Assembly: GCF_036013975.1 (NCBI RefSeq)
Contig: NZ_CP107904.1
Location: 1,426,001-1,490,000, forward strand
Direction of reading: 5' to 3'
Length of the DNA stretch: 64,000 bases
Origin: Kitasatospora sp. NBC_00458
GTDB lineage: Bacteria; Actinomycetota; Actinomycetes; Streptomycetales; Streptomycetaceae
Below, one piece after another: positions 6,782-14,836 of the stretch. Numbering within the stretch: the stretch's first letter is position 1; the number at the start of each line of letters is the position of its first letter. Below the pieces are notes generated by a model. It was not told where the DNA came from. It ran no database searches and saw nothing but the letters and a program-made list of their open reading frames with translations. A program made the position numbers and the translations under genes.

Positions 6782-9709
6782 GTGAGCCGCCCCTCCACCG
6801 CCCCCGGTACCGACCTCGCCCGCGAACTGGCCGCCGTGCTGCGCGGCGAGGTCCGGTTCGGCGCCGCCGAGCGGACCGTCTACAGCCACGACGCCTCCAA
6901 CTACCGCCACCTGCCGCTCGGCGTGGTCAAGCCCGCCGACCTCGACGACGTGCGGACGGCGCTCGCGCTCTGCCGCGCGTACGGGGTGCCGGTCGTGCCC
7001 CGGGGCGCCGGGACGAGCATCGGCGGGCAGGCGATCGGCCCGGGCGCCGTGGTGTTCGACTTCCGCCGCCACCTCGGCGCCGTCCTGGCCGTGGACCCGG
7101 AGCGCCGCACCGCCCGGGTGGAACCGGGCACGGTGCTGGACGACCTCCAGCGCGCCGCCCGTCCGCACGGCCTGCGGTTCGGGCCCGACCCGTCGACGCA
7201 CTCCCGGTGCACCCTCGGCGGCATGATCGGCAACAACGCCTGCGGGGCGCACTCGGTGGTCTGGGGCCGCACCGCCGACAACGTCGAGTCGCTGGACCTG
7301 CTGCTCGCCGACGGCACCGAACTCACCGTCGGCGGCAGCACCGACGCGGCCGGGCGCGCCGCCCTCCGCGCCCTGCCCGGCCCGGTCGGCCTGCTCCACT
7401 CCCGGCTCCAGGACTTCACCGACCGCAACCTGGCCGCCATCCGGCAGGGCATGCCCGACCTGCCGCGCCGCACCTCCGGCTACCCGCTGGACGCCCTGCT
7501 GCCCGAACGCGGCCACCGGCTCGCCCGCGCCCTGACCGGCACCGAGGGCACCTGCGCCCTGCTGCTCGGCGCCACCGTCAAGCTGGTCGAGGAGCCGCCG
7601 GCCCGCGCCCTGGTGGTGGCCGGCTACCCCGACGAGACCGCCGCCGCCGACGCCGTCCCCGCCCTGCTGCCGCTCGGCCCGCTCACCGTCGAGGGCATGG
7701 CCGCCGACCTGATCACCGCACTGCTCGCGGCCGGCCCGCGCCCGCCGGCCCTCGACCGGCTGCCGGACGGCGACTGCTGGCTCTTCCTGGAGACCGGCGG
7801 CGCGACGCCCGCCGAGGCGCTGGACGCCGCCCGCCGGCTCGCCGACGCGGTGCGGCGCGAACGCACCGCCACCGTCTCCGTCGTCACCGACCCGGCCGAG
7901 CAGCGGCAGCTGTGGGGCGTGCGCGAGGCGGGCGCCGGCATCGTCACCAGGCTGCCGCGCGACACGGCCGGTGGCGGCTCCGGCCCCGGGGCCGCGGGCG
8001 GGGTCGAGGCCTGGCCCGGCTGGGAGGACTCGGCCGTCCCGCCCGAGCGGCTCGGCGACTACCTGCGCGACCTGCGCGCACTCCTGCGCCGGCACAGCCT
8101 GCGCGGCGTCCCGTACGGGCACTTCGGCGAGGGCTGCGTCCACCTGCGGATCGACTTCCCGCTCACCGAGCCCCAAGGGGTGCTGGTCTTCCGGGAGTTC
8201 ATGGAGCAGGCGGCCGACCTGGCGGTCTCGTACGGCGGTTCGCTCTCCGGCGAGCACGGCGACGGACAGGCCCGCGCCGAGCTGCTGCCCCGGATGTACC
8301 CGCCCGGGATCATCGCCCTGTTCGGGGAGTTCAAGCGGATCTGGGACCCGGAGAACCTGCTCAACCCGGGCGCCCTGGTCGACCCGCGCCCGCTCGACGC
8401 CGACCTCCGGTTCGGCGGCCCGCTGCGCGAACTGCCGCTCGCCCTCCCGTTCGAGCGGGACGACGGCAGCCTGGCCAAGGCGGTGCACCGGTGCGTCGGC
8501 GTCGCCAAGTGCGTGGACCCGACCACCGGGGTGATGTGCCCGAGCTACATGGCCACCGGGGAGGAGCGGCACTCCACCCGCGGCCGGGCCCGGCTGCTCG
8601 CCGAGATGCTGCGCGGCGAGGCCGTCCCGGACGGCTGGCGGTCGGCGGAGGTCCGCGAGGCGCTGGACCTCTGCCTGGGCTGCAAGGGCTGCGCGAGCGA
8701 CTGCCCGGTGCACGTCGACATGGCCACCTACCGGACGGAGTTCCTCTACCAGCACTACCGCCACCGGCTGCGGCCCGCCTCGCACTACGCGATGGGCCGG
8801 CTGCCGCTCTGGCTGCGGGCCGCCTCCTCGGCCCCCGGCCTGGCCAACCTGGTCGCCCGCTCGCCCGCCGCCGGCCTGCTGAAGCGGCTCGGCGGCGTGG
8901 ACCGGCGACGGGTGCTCCCCGTCCTCCCGCCGGAGACCTTCACCCGCTGGTACCGCCGGCACCGGGCCGGGCACCCCGCACCGGCCGGCGCGCGGCCCGT
9001 CCTGCTCTGGCCGGACACCTTCTCCGACCACCTCCAGCCGAACGTGCTGCGCGCCGCCGTCGAGGTCCTGGAGCACCTGGGCTTCGACGTCCGACTCCCG
9101 GCCGGTCCGGTCTGCTGCGGCCTGACCTGGTACTCCACCGGCCAACTCCCCGGCGCCCGGCGGGTGCTGCGGCGCAGCCTGGCCGCGCTGGACGCCACGG
9201 GGCTGCCGGCCGGCACCCCCGTCGTCGGGATGGACCCGAGCTGCACCGCGACGCTGCGCGAGGACCTGCCCCGCCTGCTCGGCGCGGAGGGCCGGCCACT
9301 GGCCGAACGGACCCGCACCTTCGCCGAGTTCGTCGACGAGTACGCGCCGGACGCGCCGCTGCCGCAGCTGCCGGTGGCCGCCGTCACGCAGACCCACTGC
9401 CACCAGCACGCGGTGCTCGGCAGCGCGGCGGACCGCCGGGTCGAGGCCCGGATGGGCGTCGACAACCGCGTGCTGGACTCGGGCTGCTGCGGGCTCGCGG
9501 GCAACTTCGGCTTCGAGCGCGGCCACTTCGAGGTCTCGGTGGCGATCGCCGAACGCGTGCTGCTGCCGGAGGTACGGGCGGCCTCGCCGGACACGGTGGT
9601 GCTGGCCGACGGCTTCAGCTGCCGCACCCAGATCTCCCAACTCGCCCAGGGGCGCCAGGCCCTGCACCTGGCGGAGCTGATGCAGCGGGCGCTGCGCGAG
9701 CAGGGCTGA
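6782..9709 (+). CDS. FAD- and FeS-containing D-lactate dehydrogenase-like oxidoreductase
   Basis: The 975-residue protein fuses a GlcD-type FAD domain to a GlpC-type iron-sulfur domain. FAD (PCMH) motifs are VVPRGAGTSIGGQAIGPGAVV and GGMIGNNACGAHSVVWGRTADNV (residues 70-170), followed by a substrate cap. Cysteines for two 4Fe-4S clusters occur near residue 570 (CVGVAKCVDPTTGVMCPS) and 631 (CLGCKGCASDCP). Two CCG domains end the protein (CCGLTW about 778, CCGLAG about 902). Proteins with this order oxidise D-lactate or related 2-hydroxy acids and pass electrons to quinone or cytochrome, but substrate identity is inferred. The GTG start at 6782 is preceded by GGAGG with good spacing. It appears monocistronic, with a palindromic element downstream. 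Confidence 0.93.
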   Translation: MSRPSTAPGTDLARELAAVLRGEVRFGAAERTVYSHDASNYRHLPLGVVKPADLDDVRTALALCRAYGVPVVPRGAGTSIGGQAIGPGAVVFDFRRHLGAVLAVDPERRTARVEPGTVLDDLQRAARPHGLRFGPDPSTHSRCTLGGMIGNNACGAHSVVWGRTADNVESLDLLLADGTELTVGGSTDAAGRAALRALPGPVGLLHSRLQDFTDRNLAAIRQGMPDLPRRTSGYPLDALLPERGHRLARALTGTEGTCALLLGATVKLVEEPPARALVVAGYPDETAAADAVPALLPLGPLTVEGMAADLITALLAAGPRPPALDRLPDGDCWLFLETGGATPAEALDAARRLADAVRRERTATVSVVTDPAEQRQLWGVREAGAGIVTRLPRDTAGGGSGPGAAGGVEAWPGWEDSAVPPERLGDYLRDLRALLRRHSLRGVPYGHFGEGCVHLRIDFPLTEPQGVLVFREFMEQAADLAVSYGGSLSGEHGDGQARAELLPRMYPPGIIALFGEFKRIWDPENLLNPGALVDPRPLDADLRFGGPLRELPLALPFERDDGSLAKAVHRCVGVAKCVDPTTGVMCPSYMATGEERHSTRGRARLLAEMLRGEAVPDGWRSAEVREALDLCLGCKGCASDCPVHVDMATYRTEFLYQHYRHRLRPASHYAMGRLPLWLRAASSAPGLANLVARSPAAGLLKRLGGVDRRRVLPVLPPETFTRWYRRHRAGHPAPAGARPVLLWPDTFSDHLQPNVLRAAVEVLEHLGFDVRLPAGPVCCGLTWYSTGQLPGARRVLRRSLAALDATGLPAGTPVVGMDPSCTATLREDLPRLLGAEGRPLAERTRTFAEFVDEYAPDAPLPQLPVAAVTQTHCHQHAVLGSAADRRVEARMGVDNRVLDSGCCGLAGNFGFERGHFEVSVAIAERVLLPEVRAASPDTVVLADGFSCRTQISQLAQGRQALHLAELMQRALREQG

Positions 9710-9832
9710 CCCCGGTCGCGGCCACCCGGGCCGAGCGGGACCACCCGGACCGGGGCAGCCCCGGCCCCGTCCGGGGGCACGCCGAGTGACGCGTGCGCCC
9801 CACCGCCGTCCACGCACTGGGCCGAGCTCGTC

Positions 9833-9886
9833 AGGGCGTGTTCGCGAAATCCCGCCAGACCGGGCGGGACCTCGCGAGCACGCCCT
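9833..9886. repeat. Long palindromic intergenic element, copy 1
   Basis: Arms 9833-9856 and 9863-9886 are 24 bases each and complementary at 21 of 24 positions, with a 6-base loop. The arm begins AGGGCGTGTTCGCGA and ends TCCCGCC. It lies between two convergent genes and could act as a bidirectional terminator. Its arms resemble those of the element at 12541-12591 (19 of 24 identical in the left arm), which suggests a dispersed MITE- or REP-like repeat. Confidence 0.7.
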
Positions 9887-9917
9887 ACCGGAGCGCCGCC
9901 CCGGACGTCCTGCGGCC

Positions 9918-10385
9918 TCAGGCGCCCTGCGGCGTCTCCAGCACCTCCTTGGAGCGCGCCGGCTCCTCGGCGCAGACCGCCGTCACGAACTCCGCCACCC
10001 TCGCCTGCGGCATCCCGCGCGCGATGTCCGCCTCGCTGATCATCCCGACCAGCTCGTGCTCCGGGTGGTTGATCACCGGCAGCCGGCGCACCCGGTACTG
10101 CTCCATCACCCGCAGCACCTGCTCGACGTCCTCGTCCGCCTCCACGGTCATCGGCCGCCCCTGGGCGAGTTCGCCCGCCGTCACCGCCTCCGGGTCGAGG
10201 CCCTCGGCGACGCACTTGAGCACGATGTCCCGGTCGGTCACGATGCCCAGCAGCTTCTGCCGCTCCCCGCAGATGGGCAGCGCCCCGACGCCGCGTTCCT
10301 TCATGATCCGGGCCGCGGCCGCGAGGGTCTCGCCCTCGCGCACACACTCGGCCCCCTGGTGCATGATGTCGCCCGCGCTGGTCAT
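9918..10385 (-). CDS. CBS-domain pair protein
   Basis: The 155-residue protein consists of two CBS motifs: AGDIMHQGAECVREGETLA through ICGERQKLLGIVTDRDIVLK, then ARGRPMTVEADEDVEQVLR-like sequence through PVINHPEHELVGMISEADIAR. Stand-alone CBS pairs (Bateman modules) bind adenosyl nucleotides such as AMP, ATP or NADH. In Streptomyces they are often stress- or dormancy-associated. The ATG at 10385 is preceded by AGGAGG. The next gene downstream is convergent. An SPFH gene lies 145 bases upstream on the same strand, so co-transcription is possible. Confidence 0.88.
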   Translation of the reverse strand: MTSAGDIMHQGAECVREGETLAAAARIMKERGVGALPICGERQKLLGIVTDRDIVLKCVAEGLDPEAVTAGELAQGRPMTVEADEDVEQVLRVMEQYRVRRLPVINHPEHELVGMISEADIARGMPQARVAEFVTAVCAEEPARSKEVLETPQGA

Positions 10386-10529
10386 GATCGGCCTCCTGAC
10401 GTGCCTGGCACTCCCACCACTCCATCGTGGTCCGGCCCCGGTGCCCCCGCCACCGGGCCCGCCGCACGACGCTCCGCGGGGCAGGCCGGACGCCCGCCGC
10501 ACCCGTGACCCGTGACCGGACCGGAACGG

Positions 10530-11459
10530 CTACGGCGTCCCGCCCGCGCCGTTCGGGCGCTCCGGCGGATCCAGCGGCGAGTGCTCCAGCAGCTCCTCCA
10601 GCGGCGGCAGTTCGAGCTGCTCCACACCGCTCACCTGTTCCGGCGCCGCCGCGCCGTCCGTGACGGGCTCCGCCCCCGGCGCCTCGGACCGGGCCGCGCG
10701 GTGGGTCTCGGTCGCACTGTCCAGGAACCGCAGCAGCTCCACCGGGAACGGCAGCACCAGCGTCGAGTTCTTCTCCGCCGCGACCTCCACCACCGTCTGC
10801 AGCAGGCGGAGTTGCAGGGCGGCCGGGGTCGCGCTCATCACCGCCGCGGCCTCCGACAGCCGCGCCGACGCCTGGAACTCGCCGTCCGCCGTGATGATCC
10901 GCGCCCGCCGCTCCCGTTCGGCCTCCGCCTGCCGGGACATCGAGCGCTTCATCGACTCGGGCAGGGCGACGTCCTTGATCTCCACCCGGTCGATCTCGAT
11001 GCCCCAGCCGAGCGCCGGGCTGTCGATCATCAACTCCAGGCCCTGGTTGATCGGTTCGCGGTTGGCCAGCAGGTCGTCCAGCTCGCTCTTGCCGATGATC
11101 GAGCGCAGTGAGGTCTGCGCCACCTGGGAGATCGCGAAGTTGTAGTCCTGCACGTTCACGGTCGCCTTCACCGGGTCCTCCACCCGGAAGTAGACGACCG
11201 CGTCCACCCGCACGGTCACGTTGTCGCGGGTGATGCCCTCCTGCGCCGGGATCGGCAGCGTGACGATCTGCACGTTCACCTTCCGCAGCCGGTCCGCCAC
11301 CGGCAGCAGCGACACCAGGCCGGGCTGCCGGACCTCCTCGCGCACCCGGCCGAAGCGGAACACCACGCCCCGCTGGAACTGCTGCACGACCCGGAGGCTC
11401 AGGGCCGCCCAGAGCCCCAGCAGCACGACGACCGCCACCACTGCTTCGACTACCAGCAT
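10530..11459 (-). CDS. SPFH/stomatin-like (slipin) membrane protein
   Basis: A single N-terminal membrane anchor (MLVVEAVVAVVVLLGLWAA) is followed by an SPFH/Band 7 domain: VQQFQRGVVFRFGRVREEVRQ, then GITRDNVTVRVDAVVYFRVEDPVKA. A helical stretch (SMSRQAEAERERRARIITADGE) leads to an acidic tail. Such slipins oligomerise as membrane scaffolds; a partner NfeD-type protease gene is not adjacent. The ATG at 11459 has GAGGAGG upstream and begins exactly at the membrane anchor, so longer in-frame extensions are not used. At 309 residues it is of normal size. Confidence 0.9.
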   Translation of the reverse strand: MLVVEAVVAVVVLLGLWAALSLRVVQQFQRGVVFRFGRVREEVRQPGLVSLLPVADRLRKVNVQIVTLPIPAQEGITRDNVTVRVDAVVYFRVEDPVKATVNVQDYNFAISQVAQTSLRSIIGKSELDDLLANREPINQGLELMIDSPALGWGIEIDRVEIKDVALPESMKRSMSRQAEAERERRARIITADGEFQASARLSEAAAVMSATPAALQLRLLQTVVEVAAEKNSTLVLPFPVELLRFLDSATETHRAARSEAPGAEPVTDGAAAPEQVSGVEQLELPPLEELLEHSPLDPPERPNGAGGTP

Positions 11460-11589
11460 CGCGGCCTCCTCGCGCGCACCAGCGCGTCCCGGCGGTCGCC
11501 GGCCCCGGCCGGGCCGGGGCACCGCCGGAGCGGCTCCTTCCCACGCTACGCCTGCCGGACGGCCGCCGGAACGCCCCCGTCCGGCGCCC

Positions 11590-11595
11590 TACGAT
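11590..11595 (+). promoter_or_regulatory. Putative -10 box, leaderless UDG gene
   Basis: TACGAT lies 7 bases before the ATG at 11603 and there is no ribosome-binding site, consistent with a leaderless transcript. Confidence 0.4.
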
Positions 11596-11602
11596 CGTCC
11601 TC

Positions 11603-12457
11603 ATGCCCCAGTCCCCCGGCGCCGACCCGGCCGCCACCGGCCCGGCCCCCGCACCGCACCGCGCACCGGCCGCCGACCGGGACACCGACCCGGCCGCCGA
11701 CCCCGCCCACCCCCGCCACCCCGCCGAGGCCGCCGCCCGCGCCGACGGGCTGACCGCCCTCGACCAGGTCGTCACCCACTGCCGGGCCTGCCCCCGCCTG
11801 GTCGCGTGGCGCGAGGAGACCGCCCGCACCAAACGCCGCGCCTACCAGGACTGGGACTACTGGGCACGCCCGATCCCCGGTTTCGGGCCGCCCGACGCCC
11901 CGCTCCTGCTGGTCGGCCTCGCCCCCGCCGCGCACGGCGCCAACCGCACCGGCCGCATCTTCACCGGCGACCCCTCCGGCGACATCCTCTACGCCGCCCT
12001 CCACCGCCTCGGCCTCGCCGACCGCGCCGAGTCCGTCCGCCAGGGCGACGGCCTGCGCCTGCACGGCGTCCGGATCACCGACCCGGTCCGCTGCGCACCG
12101 CCGGAGAACAAGCCCACCACCGCCGAGCGCGACACCTGCCGTCCCTGGATCACCCGCGAGCTGGAGCTGCTCCGGCCCACCGTGCGCACCGTCGTCGCGC
12201 TCGGCGGCTTCGCCTGGCAGGCCCTGCTGCCCGTGGCCGCCGCCGCCGGCTGGAGCGTCCCGCGCCCCCGGCCGGTCTTCGGCCACGGCGCCCACGTCAC
12301 CCTCCCGGCCCGGGACGGCGGCCCGCCGCTGGAGCTGTACGGGTGCTACCACGTCAGCCCGCGCAACACGAACACCGGCCGGCTCACCGTCCCCATGCTC
12401 CGCGAGCTGCTCCGCACCGCCGCCCGCACGGCCGGACTGGCCCCGAACGAGGAATGA
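11603..12457 (+). CDS. udgB: Family 5 uracil-DNA glycosylase (UdgB-like)
   Basis: After a 45-residue Pro/Ala-rich extension comes a uracil-DNA glycosylase domain with 4Fe-4S ligands. These are visible as HCRACPRL near residue 60, RCAPPENKPT near 168 and RDTCRPW near 178. The family 5 signature is GLAPAAHGANRTGRIFTGDPSGD, in which the usual water-activating polar residue of other UDG families is replaced, and the second motif is CYHVSPRNTNTGRLT. The enzyme removes uracil and possibly hypoxanthine or other deaminated bases from DNA, a relevant repair activity in a GC-rich genome. It is probably transcribed alone and converges on the CHAD gene. Confidence 0.9.
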   Translation: MPQSPGADPAATGPAPAPHRAPAADRDTDPAADPAHPRHPAEAAARADGLTALDQVVTHCRACPRLVAWREETARTKRRAYQDWDYWARPIPGFGPPDAPLLLVGLAPAAHGANRTGRIFTGDPSGDILYAALHRLGLADRAESVRQGDGLRLHGVRITDPVRCAPPENKPTTAERDTCRPWITRELELLRPTVRTVVALGGFAWQALLPVAAAAGWSVPRPRPVFGHGAHVTLPARDGGPPLELYGCYHVSPRNTNTGRLTVPMLRELLRTAARTAGLAPNEE

Positions 12458-12540
12458 ACCCGACCGCAGCGGGCGGCGGCGTCCGCCGGGAGCAGCCGGC
12501 CGCCCGGCCGCAGCGCCCCGACCGTCCGACGCAGGGCCCC

Positions 12541-12591
12541 GGGCGGGTCGGCGAAGTCCCGCCGGGGCCGCGACCTTGCCGACACACCCCC
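12541..12591. repeat. Palindromic intergenic element, copy 2
   Basis: Arms starting at 12541 (GGGCGGGTCGGCGAAGTCCC) and ending at 12591 pair at 17 of 23 positions. The element sits between the convergent UDG and CHAD genes. Its left arm matches copy 1 at 9833 in 19 of 24 positions, so the two look like diverged members of one repeat family. Confidence 0.55.
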
Positions 12592-12622
12592 GGCGCGGTC
12601 GGCGACCCGCACCAGGGCCCCG

Positions 12623-13519
12623 TCAGACGAACCGGGCGAGCTTCGGCCGCGCCGCCCGTGCCCAGACCTCCGGCAGCTCGCGCCGCGCCCCGGCCGCCGC
12701 CGCCAGCTGCAGCCCGTACAGCACGCCGTAGCCGAACGGCTCGCCCGACCCGCCGGCCCGGCCGAGCAGCGCGCCCGCCGCCACCACCGCGTCCTGGTGC
12801 TCGCCCAGCACCTCCTGGACGGCCTTCATCCGCCCGACGTACCGCTCCGCCGGCTTGCCGACCACCGGGACCGCCGTCTCACCCGCGTACCGGGCCCGTT
12901 TGGCCGCCTTCCGCGCCTCGTGCAGCGCCCTGCCCCGCTCCTCCACCGCGTCCGGCCCGTCGGCGCCGCCGGCCAGCGCCGACCGCACCCGCTCCGCCGT
13001 CCGGCGCTGCTCCCGCGCGGCGACCCGGGCCAGCTCCGGACCGGCCGCCCGGCCGGCCCGCCCGCGCAGCGGAGGATCGGCGAGAAGCGCCGCGAGTCCG
13101 TCCGCCAGCGCCCTCCGACGGGGGCTGTCCAGCGCGGCGAGCACCTCGGGCCGGACCCGCCGGTACTCCGTCAGCCCCCAGTCCTCCAGCTCCGCCGCGA
13201 CCCGCTCCGGCCCGCACTCGGGCGGCAGCCCGCGCGCCTGCGCGGCCAGCCGCTCGGTCAGCACCTCCCGGTCCCGGGCCCGGCCCAGCGCCGCGGCCAG
13301 CCACCGGAGCTCGGCCACCAGCTCGTCGGTGGCACCCGGTGCGAGCAGTCGGCGGTAGGTCCGGAACGCGCTGCGCAGTCTCCGGCACGCGACCCGCATC
13401 CGGTGCACCGCGTCCGGTTCGTCGGCGCGGACGGCCTCGTCCAGCCGGGCCAGGACGGCGGCCTGCGCCGCGATCCGCCCGAGCAGTACCTCTCCCACGG
13501 TGGCCTCGGCATCGGCCAT
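12623..13519 (-). CDS. CHAD-domain protein
   Basis: The 298-residue, helix-rich, Arg/Glu-rich protein has two CHAD halves. The first has conserved histidine motifs HRMRVACRRLRSAFRTYRRLL and ALGRARDREVLTERL; the second has LHEARKAAKRARYAGE and LGEHQDAVVA. CHAD domains bind inorganic polyphosphate through these basic and histidine residues. Family members often accompany CYTH triphosphatases, but none is adjacent. The ATG at 13519 follows AGGAAGG by ten bases; a GTG nine bases upstream (13528) is an alternative. The gene ends against a palindromic element that separates it from the convergent UDG gene. Confidence 0.9.
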   Translation of the reverse strand: MADAEATVGEVLLGRIAAQAAVLARLDEAVRADEPDAVHRMRVACRRLRSAFRTYRRLLAPGATDELVAELRWLAAALGRARDREVLTERLAAQARGLPPECGPERVAAELEDWGLTEYRRVRPEVLAALDSPRRRALADGLAALLADPPLRGRAGRAAGPELARVAAREQRRTAERVRSALAGGADGPDAVEERGRALHEARKAAKRARYAGETAVPVVGKPAERYVGRMKAVQEVLGEHQDAVVAAGALLGRAGGSGEPFGYGVLYGLQLAAAAGARRELPEVWARAARPKLARFV

Positions 13520-14710
13520 CCGCCTCACCCCTTCCTGGGGCGTCCACTGACGGGCTCCCGCCGGGCGCGAACGCCTCGCAGCGCCCTCGGAGCCTCCGGA
13601 ACGCCTCCAGGCTAGCCCGCCCGCCCCACCCCCGGCAGGCGCGATCCCGCCACCGCCGGACCACGACCGGGGCCGGGCGGGAGCGGCGCCTCCCGCCCTC
13701 CCGCCGGTGCCGTCCGTCCTGTGGTTCCGGGGTTTTCCGGCGCCGGCCCCGGAAGGGGGGTCCGCCGGATTCCGCGAATGCCGCCCGGTCGCACGGCACG
13801 GCTTCCTGATCATCTTCGGAGGGTCGGGGCGGCTCGGGGCCACGCCACGTTTCCCGCACATTCACCGCAGGACTATCCCGCGAACCGGTAGACGCGGTCG
13901 GAACCCGTTCCGGTTGCAGCCCGGCGGGACTTTTCCCCCGCCCTTTCCGATCCCGGGGCGGGACGGTGCACGGCCCTCCCACGGCGGTGCCGGACCGCCG
14001 GGCGCCGGGACCTGCACGGACCCGGTCCACCGGGACGGAAGGGCCGGACCACCCCGCCGGGTCCGGCGGACTGACCGACCGACATCCCGGCGGGGCCGCC
14101 GGGCGGGGCGCCGTCGGCACGGCGCCGTCGACCGGCCGCGCGCTCCGGCCGGGGGAGGCCCCTCCGCGAACACCGTTCCGGATCCTCGCGGAATTCCCCG
14201 GCCGCCGCGCCGGGATGAATGCATTCCGATTCCCGTCGCATCCGGTGAGCCTCCCGCGGCGCTCGCGACCGGATTCCGGCGGGAATTACGCCCCGGATTC
14301 CTGCGGGAATTCCACTCCGATATCCGATCCGATCCCCGGGGCCGGTCGCCGCGCGGATTCCAGGGCTTCGAGGACGCTCCGCCGCCGGTGTGCGATTCCC
14401 GGCGCGACGCCCTCCCCCGCCCGCCGGGTCGGGCGCCCCGGGAGGGGGCGGTCCGCACGGGTCCGGGCCGCGGCGGGAACGGCCCGGCGGCGCGGGAGTC
14501 CGGACGGGACCACCGTCGGCGCGGGCGCCGCGGGCCGTGCCGGGTCGGCACGGGAGAGCGCGAGGGAGGCGCGGTCGGGCACTCCGACCTACGCTTGGTC
14601 CGGGAAGTCCCGCGGACGGGGCGCCCCCGCCGGCCGAGCTTTCCCTTTCAAATCGGGCGTACCCGTCGAAACGAAGTGCCGACCGACGCCGAACGGACAT
14701 CGGATCGTTA
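13520..14710. other. Long gap with no supported gene
   Basis: About 1.2 kb between the CHAD start and the Stealth promoter. Several frames are open because of GC content, but none has a convincing start, ribosome-binding site or protein signature. Around 14160-14345 the composition drops toward AT and shows recurring GGAATTC, GGATTCC and GGGAATT words, unlike the flanking genes. This may be decayed or horizontally acquired DNA, or regulatory sequence for the Stealth gene. Confidence 0.5.
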
Positions 14711-14745
14711 TGTCAATTGACACCGAATATCCGTGGACGTATACG
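14711..14745 (+). promoter_or_regulatory. Strong promoter with palindromic operator for Stealth gene
   Basis: TTGACA (14717-14722) and TATACG (14740-14745) are 17 bases apart, close to the housekeeping consensus. A perfect 12-base palindrome, TGTCAATTGACA (14711-14722), covers the -35 and is well placed for a repressor. The expected transcription start near 14752 leaves a leader of about 85 bases. Confidence 0.7.
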
Positions 14746-14836
14746 ATCCCGTCCCGTGCGGACGGTTCGGATCGAAAGTCCCTCCCCGCGACGTTTTGAC
14801 GCCGAACATGCAATTCTCAGCCCCTGGAGTGCCTCT

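Noticed and set aside
13873-14799. Several overlapping frames in the 13.5-14.8 kb gap
   Set aside because: All are Arg/Pro/Gly-rich with no recognisable domains, starts or shared protein features.
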